This document shows, in pieces, positions 9,901 to 16,500 of a stretch of DNA of 43,734 nucleotides. The notes beneath the pieces were generated by a model. The model saw only the letters and a program-made list of their open reading frames with translations. It was not told where the DNA came from and ran no database searches. The stretch comes from Eubacteriales bacterium (lineage in GTDB: Bacteria; Bacillota; Clostridia; Lachnospirales; Lachnospiraceae). The position numbers were made by a program, and so were the translations under genes. Position 1 is the stretch's first letter. Each line of letters starts with the position of its first letter. The stretch is taken from the NCBI GenBank assembly GCA_030533235.1, contig JAUNJN010000017.1, positions 1 to 43,734 on the forward strand, given 5' to 3'.

Positions 9901-11939
9901 CTGCACTGCAAAACACAGGTGTATCGTATGAGGATTGCGTGAATGTGTCAGTAAAACGTCAGCTCGTCACAGAAAATATGTGTGTGGTATTCGAGCAAAA
10001 GGCAATTGATTATCCGAACAGCACATACAACCTTGCAAGACTTAATGACTATATCGATTTATATGCGGAGGCAGCGCAGTACGAGGGCGATGTAATTCAA
10101 AATCTCATGTACTTTGCAAACCAAAGGAAGGTTAAGCTGCCACAGGACAAAGAAAAAACACAGCTTGATGCGGTTAAGGATTACCTGGCGGTAGTCGCAA
10201 AGGAAAACGGCTATACACATGAGCTTCGTCTCTGGATGCCGGTACTGCCAACACATTTGTATTTGGATAGCTTTGAGGAGTTCCGTCAGGTAAAATACGA
10301 CGGTACGACCTGGCCACAGCCTGATGAGGCATGGTCCATCGATGTTATTGTCGGTAAGTTTGACGATCCGCACAATCAGGCGCAGATGCCGCTTCGCTTG
10401 AATTTCTCTGAAAACGGACACCATGCAGTATGTGGTATGGTCGTATCCGGTAAGAGTACATCACTTCAGACGATTACATATGCGTTGATTAACAAATATT
10501 CGCCGTCGTATATCAATATTTATGCACTTGATTTCAGTGCGAAGATGATGTCTGCCTTTGAGAAGGCTCCGCATGTCGGTGGCGTGATGTATGAAGGTGA
10601 TGATGAGAAAATCGCGAAGTTCTTTATGATGATCAACCAGATTCTTGCAGAGCGTAAGAAGCTGTTTCGCGGTGGTAACTATAGCCAGTATGTACAGGTA
10701 AACGGCGTAAAGCTTCCTATGATTTTGATTGTCATCGATAATGTAAATGCATTTAACGAAAAGACATCCGAGCAGTATTTGCAGGATTTGATTACACTTT
10801 CGAAGGAAGGCGTCAGCCATGGTATTTACTTATTGCTTACGGCGGCAGGCTTTGGAAGTTCAGGCATACCAAACCGTATTGCAGAAAACATTAAGACTGT
10901 TATCACAACTGAGATGGCAGACAAGTTTGCGTATGCAGAGGTGACACGTGCAACCGGTCTTGACGTGATTCCGGAGGCAGGTGTCAAGGGACGAGGACTT
11001 GCAATGTACGGAAAACGTGCGCTTGAATATCAGACAGCACTTGCGTTTGAGACAGCGGATGATTACAGCCGTTTGGATCGCATCGGTACGATGTGTGAGG
11101 AGATGGCCTTGGCATGGACCGGACGTAAGGCAAGACCGGTACCTGAGATTCCTGAAAAGCCTGTATGGTCGGAGTTTTCACAGCTTGAAGAATTTGATAA
11201 AAATATCGAGGATAAGGATATGATTCCGGCAGGATATGATTCTGTCAATGCGACGATTTGCAGTGTTGATCTGCGCCAGATGTTCTGCTACCTTATCACA
11301 GGTTTTGCACGCAGCGGCAAGAAAAACTTCTTGCGTGTACTGATACAGTCTGCATTAAAGAAGGACGCGCAGATATGTGTCATCGATAACGAAGCAGGCA
11401 TGATGAAGATCTACGAAGAGGAAGAAAAGGTTACATATATCAATACGGAGGAGACGTTGTTCCAGTACTTTATGGACATTACTCCGGAGTTCAAGCGCAG
11501 AGTTGCTATGAAGCGAGAGCTGCTGGCACAGGATTTAGAGGAGAGCGAGATTTACGAAAAGATGAGTGGGGAACAGCCAATCTTTATCTTTATTTCCGAT
11601 ATGGCTTGGTTTATGAAGCAGATCTATACGGGAGAGCATAAGATGGGTGGATTTATGGAGAATATGCTCGACAGAGGTCGACTTCACAATATCTACTTCT
11701 TTGGCGTATCCGGTATAGAGGGCAGCCAGGAGTACGATTATCAAAAAGCGTTTAAATTATTTGTTAGAGACAAGGTCGGAATCCACTTTGGCGGAAATGT
11801 TGCAGGTAACCGTATATTTAGCTTTGATGGTATCCCATATAAGGAGCAGTCAAAGGTACTTAAGGCGGGTCTTGGTATGACTGCCAATGCTATGGGGGTG
11901 GCCGGTAATACGATTGTGGTTCCGCTTGCCAGGAGGTAG
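6966..11939 (+). CDS. essC: EssC/YukB-type FtsK/SpoIIIE ATPase of type VII secretion
   Basis: A 1657-residue motor of the secretion channel, with a GTG start after a GGTGGGGGTG ribosome site. Order of domains: an N-terminal FHA-like region, with a clear FHA at about 113-188 (Val-Gly-Lys-Arg, Ser-Arg-Glu-His, Gly-Val-Tyr-Val-Asn); two membrane helices at about 265-321; then three FtsK-type ATPase domains. ATPase 1 has Walker A Gly-Thr-Thr-Gly-Ser-Gly-Lys-Ser at 717-724 and an Ile-Ile-Asp-Glu Walker B. ATPase 2 has Gly-Met-Val-Val-Ser-Gly-Lys-Ser at 1157-1164, but its Walker B reads Ile-Asp-Asn. ATPase 3 has Gly-Phe-Ala-Arg-Ser-Gly-Lys-Lys at 1446-1453, lacking the Ser/Thr. The architecture and length match EssC. 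Its stop overlaps the ribosome site of the LytTR gene. Confidence 0.96.
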   Translation: MFVLSVYINTVYKEIRLPVINDSDYSVMLYRETFGISSDVKLELEVINGAWSIKESNRYYVLKDGRRHADYALVNNDMFHLYTEDKDTLAVIVREVLYPVAVFDKYDLRYCTQITVGKREDNDICYDFLGLVSREHLVFYNSNSKWCISNRGQNGVYVNENQIQEDYVLQFGDCIRVIGLNFMYLGDILAVDTSQGNVAVNTNVLVPYQREETPVAEEELLFKDSRILLHRAPRNIIKIERDPIDIESPPEKESEEKTQSLLAKILPSFTMAIPMLICSFLMIYSSKKNGGSARGPMMYMGLIMALSSVVMTIINTLLGSGKQGKEVKEKNLKRFDTYSKYLLEKTEEIKTKYSNNMYALNTMYKSAEDCTTYDVDSGLLWNRNARHADFLSFRVGIGNVPFQAPIVVQKQSFSMDEDSLKQKPEMLRKNFEMLYDVPIRVDLMTHKLVGLIGGERLKGAIDIIKLLATQIAANTCYTDVKMVFVYDREAYNYEDTWQFAKWFPHVWSEDKKVRYMASDKREMSDIFYELVKVFRQRDEESNGMDESVPRPYYIMFLMNPELIEGELISKYVYSADPRYGLSTVIVADSYANIPNECDYIVENDDIFQGKYAVSEEKEALVPIQFDSISDEALDRFARRLSNIYVTETGTGGDIPSSITFFDMYGVKSLKELNVLDRWRKNRTYENIKGLLGQKAGGASSYLDVHEKYHGPHGLVAGTTGSGKSETLQTYMLSLAVNYSPDDIGFFIIDYKGGGMANLFNGLPHMIGQISNLSGNQVRRAMVSIKSENRRRQRIFNENGVNNINLYTKLYKNNEATLPVPHLFIIIDEFAELKREEPDFMRELISVAQVGRSLGVHLILATQKPSGTVDDNIWSNSKFRLCLRVADKQDSNDMLHKPDAAYITQSGRCYLQVGSDEVYELFQSGYSGATYNEDDAGAVDIANLVSLTGRVELNGNYAKTEQKERAKYKWYTQIAEVMATALQNTGVSYEDCVNVSVKRQLVTENMCVVFEQKAIDYPNSTYNLARLNDYIDLYAEAAQYEGDVIQNLMYFANQRKVKLPQDKEKTQLDAVKDYLAVVAKENGYTHELRLWMPVLPTHLYLDSFEEFRQVKYDGTTWPQPDEAWSIDVIVGKFDDPHNQAQMPLRLNFSENGHHAVCGMVVSGKSTSLQTITYALINKYSPSYINIYALDFSAKMMSAFEKAPHVGGVMYEGDDEKIAKFFMMINQILAERKKLFRGGNYSQYVQVNGVKLPMILIVIDNVNAFNEKTSEQYLQDLITLSKEGVSHGIYLLLTAAGFGSSGIPNRIAENIKTVITTEMADKFAYAEVTRATGLDVIPEAGVKGRGLAMYGKRALEYQTALAFETADDYSRLDRIGTMCEEMALAWTGRKARPVPEIPEKPVWSEFSQLEEFDKNIEDKDMIPAGYDSVNATICSVDLRQMFCYLITGFARSGKKNFLRVLIQSALKKDAQICVIDNEAGMMKIYEEEEKVTYINTEETLFQYFMDITPEFKRRVAMKRELLAQDLEESEIYEKMSGEQPIFIFISDMAWFMKQIYTGEHKMGGFMENMLDRGRLHNIYFFGVSGIEGSQEYDYQKAFKLFVRDKVGIHFGGNVAGNRIFSFDGIPYKEQSKVLKAGLGMTANAMGVAGNTIVVPLARR

Positions 11940-11944
11940 GAGAA

Positions 11945-12622
11945 ATGGTTACGTTGCTTATATACGGATGTAAGCAGAAGGAATTTGATATTATGCAGAA
12001 AAAGTCGGCCGATCTCGTTGCAAGACTTTCGGATGAAAAGCTTGTGGTTGGGAGTTCGCTTGACATGGAGCATGAACCGAATCTTGCGATTGTCAATATT
12101 TGCGCAGATGGCGGACTTGATCTGGCGTATCAGGTGAGAGAACGATATAAGGATGTGGCGATTATGCTCGTGTCGGACACGAGCATCTCGCCGATGCAAT
12201 ATCTAAATCCGGTCATTCGCCCGATTTCACTTGTCATTTGCCCGTATAGTGATTCAGAGCTAGACAGCGTGCTTACGGATTTTATCAGCAAAAGACTCGA
12301 TGACAATGACGATGCTATCTGGGTGGATGGTTATGACGGAAAGGTAAAGATTTCGTATAATAACATCTTGTATGTAGAAGCCTCACAAAAGATGTTGAAT
12401 ATCAGACTGGAAACTGTGGAATACAGTGTATATGGCAGTCTTGAGCAGTTTGAAAAAAAGCTGCCGGCGACGTTTGCACGTTGTCATCGCAGCATGATTG
12501 TCAATACAAGATTTATAGACAAAATTCGATTTTCGGAAAACTATATCCGATTAAAAAACGGCGAACAAGTACCAATGTCGCGCACGTACAAACAGAATTT
12601 TAAGGAGATGATGAAAGGATGA
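11945..12622 (+). CDS. LytTR-family DNA-binding regulator with receiver-like N-terminus
   Basis: A 225-residue protein. AGGAGG inside the end of essC lies 7 nt before the ATG. Residues 125-225 are a LytTR DNA-binding domain: a Tyr-Val-Glu-Ala-Ser strand, the Phe-Ala-Arg-Cys-His-Arg-Ser motif, the conserved Asn and Ile-Arg-Leu-Lys-Asn, and a final Ser-Arg-Thr-Tyr. Residues 1-120 resemble a receiver fold, but the usual phosphoacceptor position after the third strand reads Asn-Ile-Cys-Ala rather than Asp, so phosphorylation is doubtful. No histidine kinase is nearby. Its likely targets are the four promoters with 21-bp direct repeats in this window. It is encoded within the machinery operon, so it probably links channel assembly to substrate expression. 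Confidence 0.9.
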   Translation: MVTLLIYGCKQKEFDIMQKKSADLVARLSDEKLVVGSSLDMEHEPNLAIVNICADGGLDLAYQVRERYKDVAIMLVSDTSISPMQYLNPVIRPISLVICPYSDSELDSVLTDFISKRLDDNDDAIWVDGYDGKVKISYNNILYVEASQKMLNIRLETVEYSVYGSLEQFEKKLPATFARCHRSMIVNTRFIDKIRFSENYIRLKNGEQVPMSRTYKQNFKEMMKG

Positions 12623-13164
12623 ACGAAACAAAATATTTTTTGAGTCCGAACGAATTTTCCGTGATTGCTGCAGGCTTTGGTTTATCGATGGTATACGGAT
12701 TAAAACAGATTGACGGAAGACTTGACAGCAAGGAAATATGCGTTGCACTGCACAATATGTACATCAATAATCTGATTGAGAACGATAATTCCAAGCAGTT
12801 TGTTGCAGATGCGAACCTGACGACGATTATGCGACGAATCAAATCTGCGCATTTTATGGTACAGACAGAGAGTAAGATTGGCAGTCACGACTGCACATTT
12901 TGTCTGTATCCGGGTGACGTGTGTGTTGTGGTGGAGGAAAATGCGGCGAACGCCAATAAGGTAATCTTATATATGGATGAAATCGACCGGGTGCTTAATA
13001 TGCTCGTGAAGGAAACTTCAGGCAGTCCGATGGTAGTCAATACGATGTCCTGTGCGAACGGACGTGTGATATGCAGTGAGCGACTGGCGGAGCAGGCAGA
13101 CGGGGCAGAAAAAAAGAGCCTTTTGTTAAAACAGTATGAGGCAATAATGCCTACGGAGGATTAA
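12619..13164 (+). CDS. Unknown T7SS-associated protein (181 aa)
   Basis: The gene overlaps the LytTR stop by ATGA. It is a predicted cytosolic alpha/beta protein without signal or membrane segment. The N-terminal helical segment (Ser-Pro-Asn-Glu-Phe, then Ala-Gly-Phe-Gly), a central strand-rich part and a C-terminal helix with Lys-Lys-Ser-Leu-Leu-Leu faintly recall EspG-like/DUF5081 chaperone candidates of other type VII loci. I cannot confirm that from sequence alone. Its position between the regulator and YukD supports a core or accessory role. Confidence 0.62.
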   Translation: MNETKYFLSPNEFSVIAAGFGLSMVYGLKQIDGRLDSKEICVALHNMYINNLIENDNSKQFVADANLTTIMRRIKSAHFMVQTESKIGSHDCTFCLYPGDVCVVVEENAANANKVILYMDEIDRVLNMLVKETSGSPMVVNTMSCANGRVICSERLAEQADGAEKKSLLLKQYEAIMPTED

Positions 13165-13168
13165 TGCG

Positions 13169-13417
13169 ATGATATTGATTGACATATATGTAGCTTCGCT
13201 CGGAGAAAGCTTTGACTTTCGTGTTGATGAGACAGCGAAGATAATAAAGGTTTTGAGCGAGATTAGTGAGATGCTGACTGTAAAATACAGAACGACGTTG
13301 AATAAACCAATTGGGGAGTTTATGCTCTGTTCATACGATCAAAAAAAGGTATTAGACAACAATCAGACACTTTGGGAAAATAACATAACGAACGGCACGA
13401 AGTTATTATTAGTATAA
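13169..13417 (+). CDS. YukD/EsaB-like ubiquitin-fold protein
   Basis: An 82-residue protein of the size and strand pattern of YukD/EsaB. It starts with Ile-Leu-Ile-Asp-Ile-Tyr-Val, has a central helix region, and ends in a Gly-Thr-Lys-Leu-Leu-Leu strand, as in the beta-grasp fold. YukD-type proteins are small cytosolic partners of the EssC machine. The ATG at 13169 follows a GGAGG at about 13156. It is the last gene of the machinery operon. No clear terminator follows, so read-through into the WXG100 operon is possible. Confidence 0.88.
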   Translation: MILIDIYVASLGESFDFRVDETAKIIKVLSEISEMLTVKYRTTLNKPIGEFMLCSYDQKKVLDNNQTLWENNITNGTKLLLV

Positions 13418-13428
13418 AATATATCAAA

Positions 13429-13501
13429 AACTGGTCGTTCATCCTAAAAAACTGGTCATTCGTCAGTATTTTGACGCAGAATGATCAGTTTATGTTATTG
13501 T
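13429..13501 (+). promoter_or_regulatory. Putative LytTR operator and promoter, copy B
   Basis: Direct repeats start at 13431 and 13452 (21 bp apart). The -10 like TATTGT is at 13496-13501, 44 bp after the second repeat. TTGACG at 13471-13476 is a good -35 with a 19-bp spacer. An inverted copy of the half-site (GAATGATCAG, 13479-13488) sits between -35 and -10. It drives the WXG100 operon. Confidence 0.75.
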
Positions 13502-13538
13502 AACATTGTGATTAGGTAATAAGGGATAGGTGGTTCAG

Positions 13539-13778
13539 ATGAGTATTTCAGATACAAATAATTCCATACTACCTGATGACACATCAGGCAACAGCAACGA
13601 TGCACTTCTTCAGGGGAGTCCGAACGGAGTGAAGAGTGTGAGCGCGATACAGGGACTTGTAAGCGGTGATTATGAATTATCCGATGAGAAGGGAAATATA
13701 TCAAAGGGCGTTCCGATTCACAGCTTTGACGAACTGATTGCAAACATGGAGTCGTTGAATATAAAGTTTTTTAATTAA
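13539..13778 (+). CDS. Small unknown protein at the head of the WXG100 operon
   Basis: A 79-residue hydrophilic protein. I chose the ATG at 13539, 5 nt after GGTGG, over a GTG at 13530. The first 30 residues are Asn/Ser/Asp-rich and probably disordered. The C-terminal half has predicted short helices with Phe-Asp-Glu-Leu-Ile-Ala. There is no WxG motif, signal peptide or membrane helix, and I recognise no family. It is the first gene after operator copy B and ends 16 nt before a WXG100 gene, which suggests a secreted peptide or a chaperone for the WXG proteins. Confidence 0.6.
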   Translation: MSISDTNNSILPDDTSGNSNDALLQGSPNGVKSVSAIQGLVSGDYELSDEKGNISKGVPIHSFDELIANMESLNIKFFN

Positions 13779-13794
13779 TGGGAGGTAATGGAGC

Positions 13795-14097
13795 GTGGCT
13801 GAAGAAATTAGATGCAATACATCGACACTCGCTACCGAAAACGGGGATGTTGATACCGCAATCAAAAATATCGAAACGAGCAGAGACAATCTTAAGAGCA
13901 TACTCGACAGACTCGATGCTATGTGGGATGGAGATGCCAGTGAGCAATTTAAGATTCGTTTTAAAAGGCAACTTGGAGAACTTGACGCATATTGCGAAGC
14001 GTTAAAGGGTGTGTCCGGGTATGAGAAAAAGGCTGTTAATGAGTACAACCAGTGTATTCGTGATGTAGATGGAATTATTTCCTCAATTTCTGTATAG
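13795..14097 (+). CDS. WXG100 family protein 1
   Basis: A 100-residue two-helix protein with the turn motif Trp-Asp-Gly near the middle, followed by Asp-Ala-Ser. It starts with GTG at 13795, 9 nt after GGAGG; the ATG at 13788 is in another frame and stops after four codons. WXG100 proteins are small substrates secreted as helical-hairpin dimers by the EssC machine. It is the first of five WXG genes transcribed together and is divergent from the others. The C-terminal helix continues to the end without a tail. Confidence 0.9.
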   Translation: MAEEIRCNTSTLATENGDVDTAIKNIETSRDNLKSILDRLDAMWDGDASEQFKIRFKRQLGELDAYCEALKGVSGYEKKAVNEYNQCIRDVDGIISSISV

Positions 14098-14114
14098 TGC
14101 GGGGGTGAAAAGAG

Positions 14115-14426
14115 ATGGCAGTAGTATTGAAGGTAACTCCGGAGGAGATGAAAACTCTTGCAGGAGAAATGAGGACAGAGATTCAGACAATTAATAACAA
14201 CTTGGGACATTTGAGACATATTGTGTCAGGGATGCAGGCTTATTGGAGAGGAGATGCCAGTGACAAACACACAAGCATCAACGATGAGCTCTTGCCAACG
14301 GGTGACACCTTAATCAAAAATTTGAACACGGCGCCGGCTGATTTGTTGAAGATTGCAGGATTGTATGAAGAAACAGAACAAGAACTTCAGCAGGTAGCGG
14401 CACAGCTTCCGGAAGACATATTTTAA
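14115..14426 (+). CDS. WXG100 family protein 2
   Basis: A 103-residue helical hairpin with the turn Tyr-Trp-Arg-Gly-Asp-Ala-Ser. The C-terminal part has Tyr-Glu-Glu-Thr-Glu, compatible with the YxxxD/E type secretion signal. The protein ends Glu-Asp-Ile-Phe; the pair at 15215 and 16078 ends Asp-Ile-Phe, and all three begin with a Leu-Lys-x-Thr-Pro-Glu segment, so they form one subfamily. GGGGG about 10 nt upstream serves as ribosome site. Confidence 0.92.
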   Translation: MAVVLKVTPEEMKTLAGEMRTEIQTINNNLGHLRHIVSGMQAYWRGDASDKHTSINDELLPTGDTLIKNLNTAPADLLKIAGLYEETEQELQQVAAQLPEDIF

Positions 14427-14439
14427 ATAGGAGGTAGTC

Positions 14440-14799
14440 ATGGCACTTTCAGAATTTCAGATTAATTTTAATTATAATCAGGCGATATCAAAGGCACAGG
14501 AATTAGAGACTGCAGCAACAAAGCTTGAGACAGATGCGGTTACAGAGATGGATTCGATTCTTTTAGCGATTAATCGTAATTGGACCGGGGATAATGCGAA
14601 CGCTTACAGAACAAAATGCAAAACGGAACAGACGAACATTGCGACTATCGTAGAAAGTATTCGCACTGTAGCATCAACGATTCGCACGATGGCGGAAAAT
14701 ATTAAGGCTGCCGAGATGCGGGCACTTCGGATTGCACAGGCAGAGGAAGCTGCCAGAAAAGCAGCAGAGGAAGCTGCGGCCGGGCGCGCAGCGAAGTAG
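14440..14799 (+). CDS. WXG100 family protein 3 with Ala/Glu-rich tail
   Basis: A 119-residue protein. The first about 95 residues are a WXG100 hairpin with turn Trp-Thr-Gly-Asp-Asn-Ala. The remaining tail is an Ala/Glu/Arg-rich helix that extends the coiled coil beyond the usual length. GGAGG lies 7 nt upstream of the ATG. The tail could mediate pairing with a larger substrate or with EssC; that is inference. It is followed by an 83-nt gap with an A/T-rich stretch and a GAGGAGG ribosome site for the next gene. Confidence 0.9.
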   Translation: MALSEFQINFNYNQAISKAQELETAATKLETDAVTEMDSILLAINRNWTGDNANAYRTKCKTEQTNIATIVESIRTVASTIRTMAENIKAAEMRALRIAQAEEAARKAAEEAAAGRAAK

Positions 14800-14882
14800 A
14801 AAGATGAAATTGTAAAACAGATATTTTGTACATATATCAAAATTTTCAATTATTAAATTTTTAATCAGAGGAGGATATTTTT

Positions 14883-15173
14883 ATGGGACAGATTCAGGTA
14901 ACAGTTGCGGAGATGGAGGACAAGAAGGCGCAGCTTACATCGCTTTTGACACAGTTCGAGGATGAAATCGGTAATACCGATCAGCTCGTAGCAAATCTTA
15001 AGAACGAGTGGGAAGGTGATGCATCCGATGCATTCCAGCAGAGCTACAAGGCAAAGGCAGCCAGACTCAGACAGGCGGCAGAGGGCATTCGCGCATACAT
15101 CACAGTACTCGGAAAGATTATCGAGGCGTATATTCAGACAGAGGCAGCAAATACAGCGCTTGCAGGAAAGTAA
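14883..15173 (+). CDS. WXG100 family protein 4a (first copy of duplicated pair)
   Basis: A 96-residue helical hairpin with the turn Trp-Glu-Gly-Asp-Ala-Ser. The C-terminal helix contains Tyr-Ile-Gln-Thr-Glu, fitting the YxxxE signal. It is identical to the protein at 15746 except for residue 2 (Gly here, Ala there). It sits 41 nt before partner 5a, with which it was duplicated as a unit. The two may form a heterodimer; that is inferred from pairing. Confidence 0.94.
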   Translation: MGQIQVTVAEMEDKKAQLTSLLTQFEDEIGNTDQLVANLKNEWEGDASDAFQQSYKAKAARLRQAAEGIRAYITVLGKIIEAYIQTEAANTALAGK

Positions 15174-15214
15174 TTCGGATCATAAAATGATATTGGGAAA
15201 GGCGGTATAATCGA

Positions 15215-15526
15215 ATGAATATTTTAAAAACAACACCGGAACATTTGAGAGCAGAAGCAGGAAAGCTTCAGCTGCAGGGAGAGACATTATCATCAAAGGT
15301 AACAGAGATGATTTCAGTCGTTGATGCAATCGGCGGAGCAGGTTGGTCAGGCGATGCAGCAACAGCATACAAGGGACGTTTCGCAGAGTTGCAGGATGAT
15401 GCAACCCGTATGAAGGATTATCTCAACGAGACAGGTGATCAGTTGATTCAGATTGCAGATCAGTATCAGAAGGCTGAGGAAGCAAATGCACAGGCAGCAA
15501 GTTCACTTGCAGTAGATATTTTCTAG
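15215..15526 (+). CDS. WXG100 family protein 5a (first copy of duplicated pair)
   Basis: A 103-residue WXG100 protein with the turn Gly-Trp-Ser-Gly-Asp-Ala and a C-terminus ending Val-Asp-Ile-Phe. It differs from the copy at 16078 by one residue (Val versus Ala, four residues before the end). GGGAAAGGCGG upstream serves as ribosome site. It is a paralogue of the protein at 14115. It is the last gene of its operon; a hairpin terminator follows about 30 nt downstream. Confidence 0.94.
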   Translation: MNILKTTPEHLRAEAGKLQLQGETLSSKVTEMISVVDAIGGAGWSGDAATAYKGRFAELQDDATRMKDYLNETGDQLIQIADQYQKAEEANAQAASSLAVDIF

Positions 15527-15554
15527 GATATCATATTACATAATAAGATATACA

Positions 15555-15588
15555 GGGGCGTAGGCTGTTAGGTTAGCGGTCGCGCCCT
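15555..15588 (+). terminator. Probable terminator of the first WXG100 operon
   Basis: GGGCGT at 15556-15561 pairs with GCGCCC at 15582-15587, followed by a weak T/A-rich stretch. The position matches the stronger hairpin after the second copy (16417-16451). The T tract is short, so termination may be partial. Confidence 0.55.
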
Positions 15589-15612
15589 ATTACTTTGCCG
15601 TAAAATAGTTAA

Positions 15613-15685
15613 AACTGGTCATTCGTCCGAAAAAACTGGTTGTTCGTCGGAAAAATCACACATAGATATAGAACTGTAGTAAGAT
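15613..15685 (+). promoter_or_regulatory. Putative LytTR operator and promoter, copy C
   Basis: Direct repeats start at 15615 and 15636 (21 bp apart). The -10 like TAAGAT is at 15680-15685, again 44 bp after the second repeat. The -35 position (15655-15660, ATCACA) is poor. It precedes the duplicated WXG100 pair. Confidence 0.74.
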
Positions 15686-15745
15686 AAAAACATCAAGAAA
15701 GAAGCTATGAAATTAGCAGAGAAAATATAAGGAGGAATTGCAATT

Positions 15746-16036
15746 ATGGCACAGATTCAGGTAACAGTTGCGGAGATGGAGGACAAGAAGGCGCAGCTTA
15801 CATCGCTTTTGACACAGTTCGAGGATGAAATCGGTAATACCGATCAGCTCGTAGCAAATCTTAAGAACGAGTGGGAAGGTGATGCATCCGATGCATTCCA
15901 GCAGAGCTACAAGGCAAAGGCAGCCAGACTCAGACAGGCGGCAGAGGGCATTCGCGCATACATCACAGTACTCGGAAAGATTATCGAGGCGTATATTCAG
16001 ACAGAGGCAGCAAATACAGCGCTTGCAGGAAAGTAA
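15746..16036 (+). CDS. WXG100 family protein 4b (second copy of duplicated pair)
   Basis: A 96-residue protein identical to the product at 14883 except Ala instead of Gly at residue 2. The coding DNA matches almost base for base, including third codon positions, so the duplication or gene conversion is recent. Here it is first in its own operon, after operator copy C and an AAGGAGG ribosome site. Function as for the first copy; a dosage role is possible. Confidence 0.94.
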   Translation: MAQIQVTVAEMEDKKAQLTSLLTQFEDEIGNTDQLVANLKNEWEGDASDAFQQSYKAKAARLRQAAEGIRAYITVLGKIIEAYIQTEAANTALAGK

Positions 16037-16077
16037 TTCGGATCATAAAATGATATTGGGAAAGGCGGTATAATCGA

Positions 16078-16389
16078 ATGAATATTTTAAAAACAACACC
16101 GGAACATTTGAGAGCAGAAGCAGGAAAGCTTCAGCTGCAGGGAGAGACATTATCATCAAAGGTAACAGAGATGATTTCAGTCGTTGATGCAATCGGCGGA
16201 GCAGGTTGGTCAGGCGATGCAGCAACAGCATACAAGGGACGTTTCGCAGAGTTGCAGGATGATGCAACCCGTATGAAGGATTATCTCAACGAGACAGGTG
16301 ATCAGTTGATTCAGATTGCAGATCAGTATCAGAAGGCTGAGGAAGCAAATGCACAGGCAGCAAGTTCACTTGCAGCAGATATTTTCTAA
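16078..16389 (+). CDS. WXG100 family protein 5b (second copy of duplicated pair)
   Basis: A 103-residue protein identical to the product at 15215 except Ala for Val near the C-terminus. It lies 41 nt after 4b, the same spacing as in the first pair, with an identical intergenic sequence. The similarity fades just after the stop codons (TAG in the first copy, TAA here). It is followed by a strong terminator. Confidence 0.94.
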   Translation: MNILKTTPEHLRAEAGKLQLQGETLSSKVTEMISVVDAIGGAGWSGDAATAYKGRFAELQDDATRMKDYLNETGDQLIQIADQYQKAEEANAQAASSLAADIF

Positions 16390-16416
16390 GATATCAAATT
16401 ACATAAGATATGCAGA

Positions 16417-16456
16417 GGGTACAGTCGTTAAGGGGGTTAGCGATTGTACCCATTTT
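16417..16456 (+). terminator. Terminator of the duplicated WXG100 operon
   Basis: A long hairpin whose base pairs GGGTACA with TGTACCC (arms from 16417 and up to 16451), extended by further pairing toward a G-rich loop, then ATTTTG. It overlaps the start of a second inverted repeat at 16452-16496. Confidence 0.8.
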
Positions 16457-16496
16457 GTTGCATAGAAAGTACTTCGCACTTCCTATGCAATAAAAT
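16452..16496. repeat. Inverted repeat next to the terminator
   Basis: Arms of 19 nt (16452-16470 and 16478-16496) with two mismatches around a 7-nt loop ACTTCGC. The left arm uses the terminator's T tract, so the two hairpins compete. It sits directly before operator copy D. The function is unknown. Confidence 0.7.
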
Positions 16497-16500
16497 GAAA

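Larger units (their letters stand above)
14883..15526 (+). repeat. Duplicated 644-bp unit, copy 1 (copy 2 at 15746-16389)
   Basis: The two-gene WXG100 block at 14883-15526 and that at 15746-16389 (offset 863 bp) differ at about three positions by eye: codon 2 of the first gene, one codon near the end of the second, and the stop codon. Flanks diverge at once. There is no insertion sequence between them. Confidence 0.93.

Noticed and set aside
14883-16389. Insertion sequence or transposon as cause of the duplicated block
   Set aside because: No transposase, terminal inverted repeats or target duplication; the units contain only WXG100 genes.
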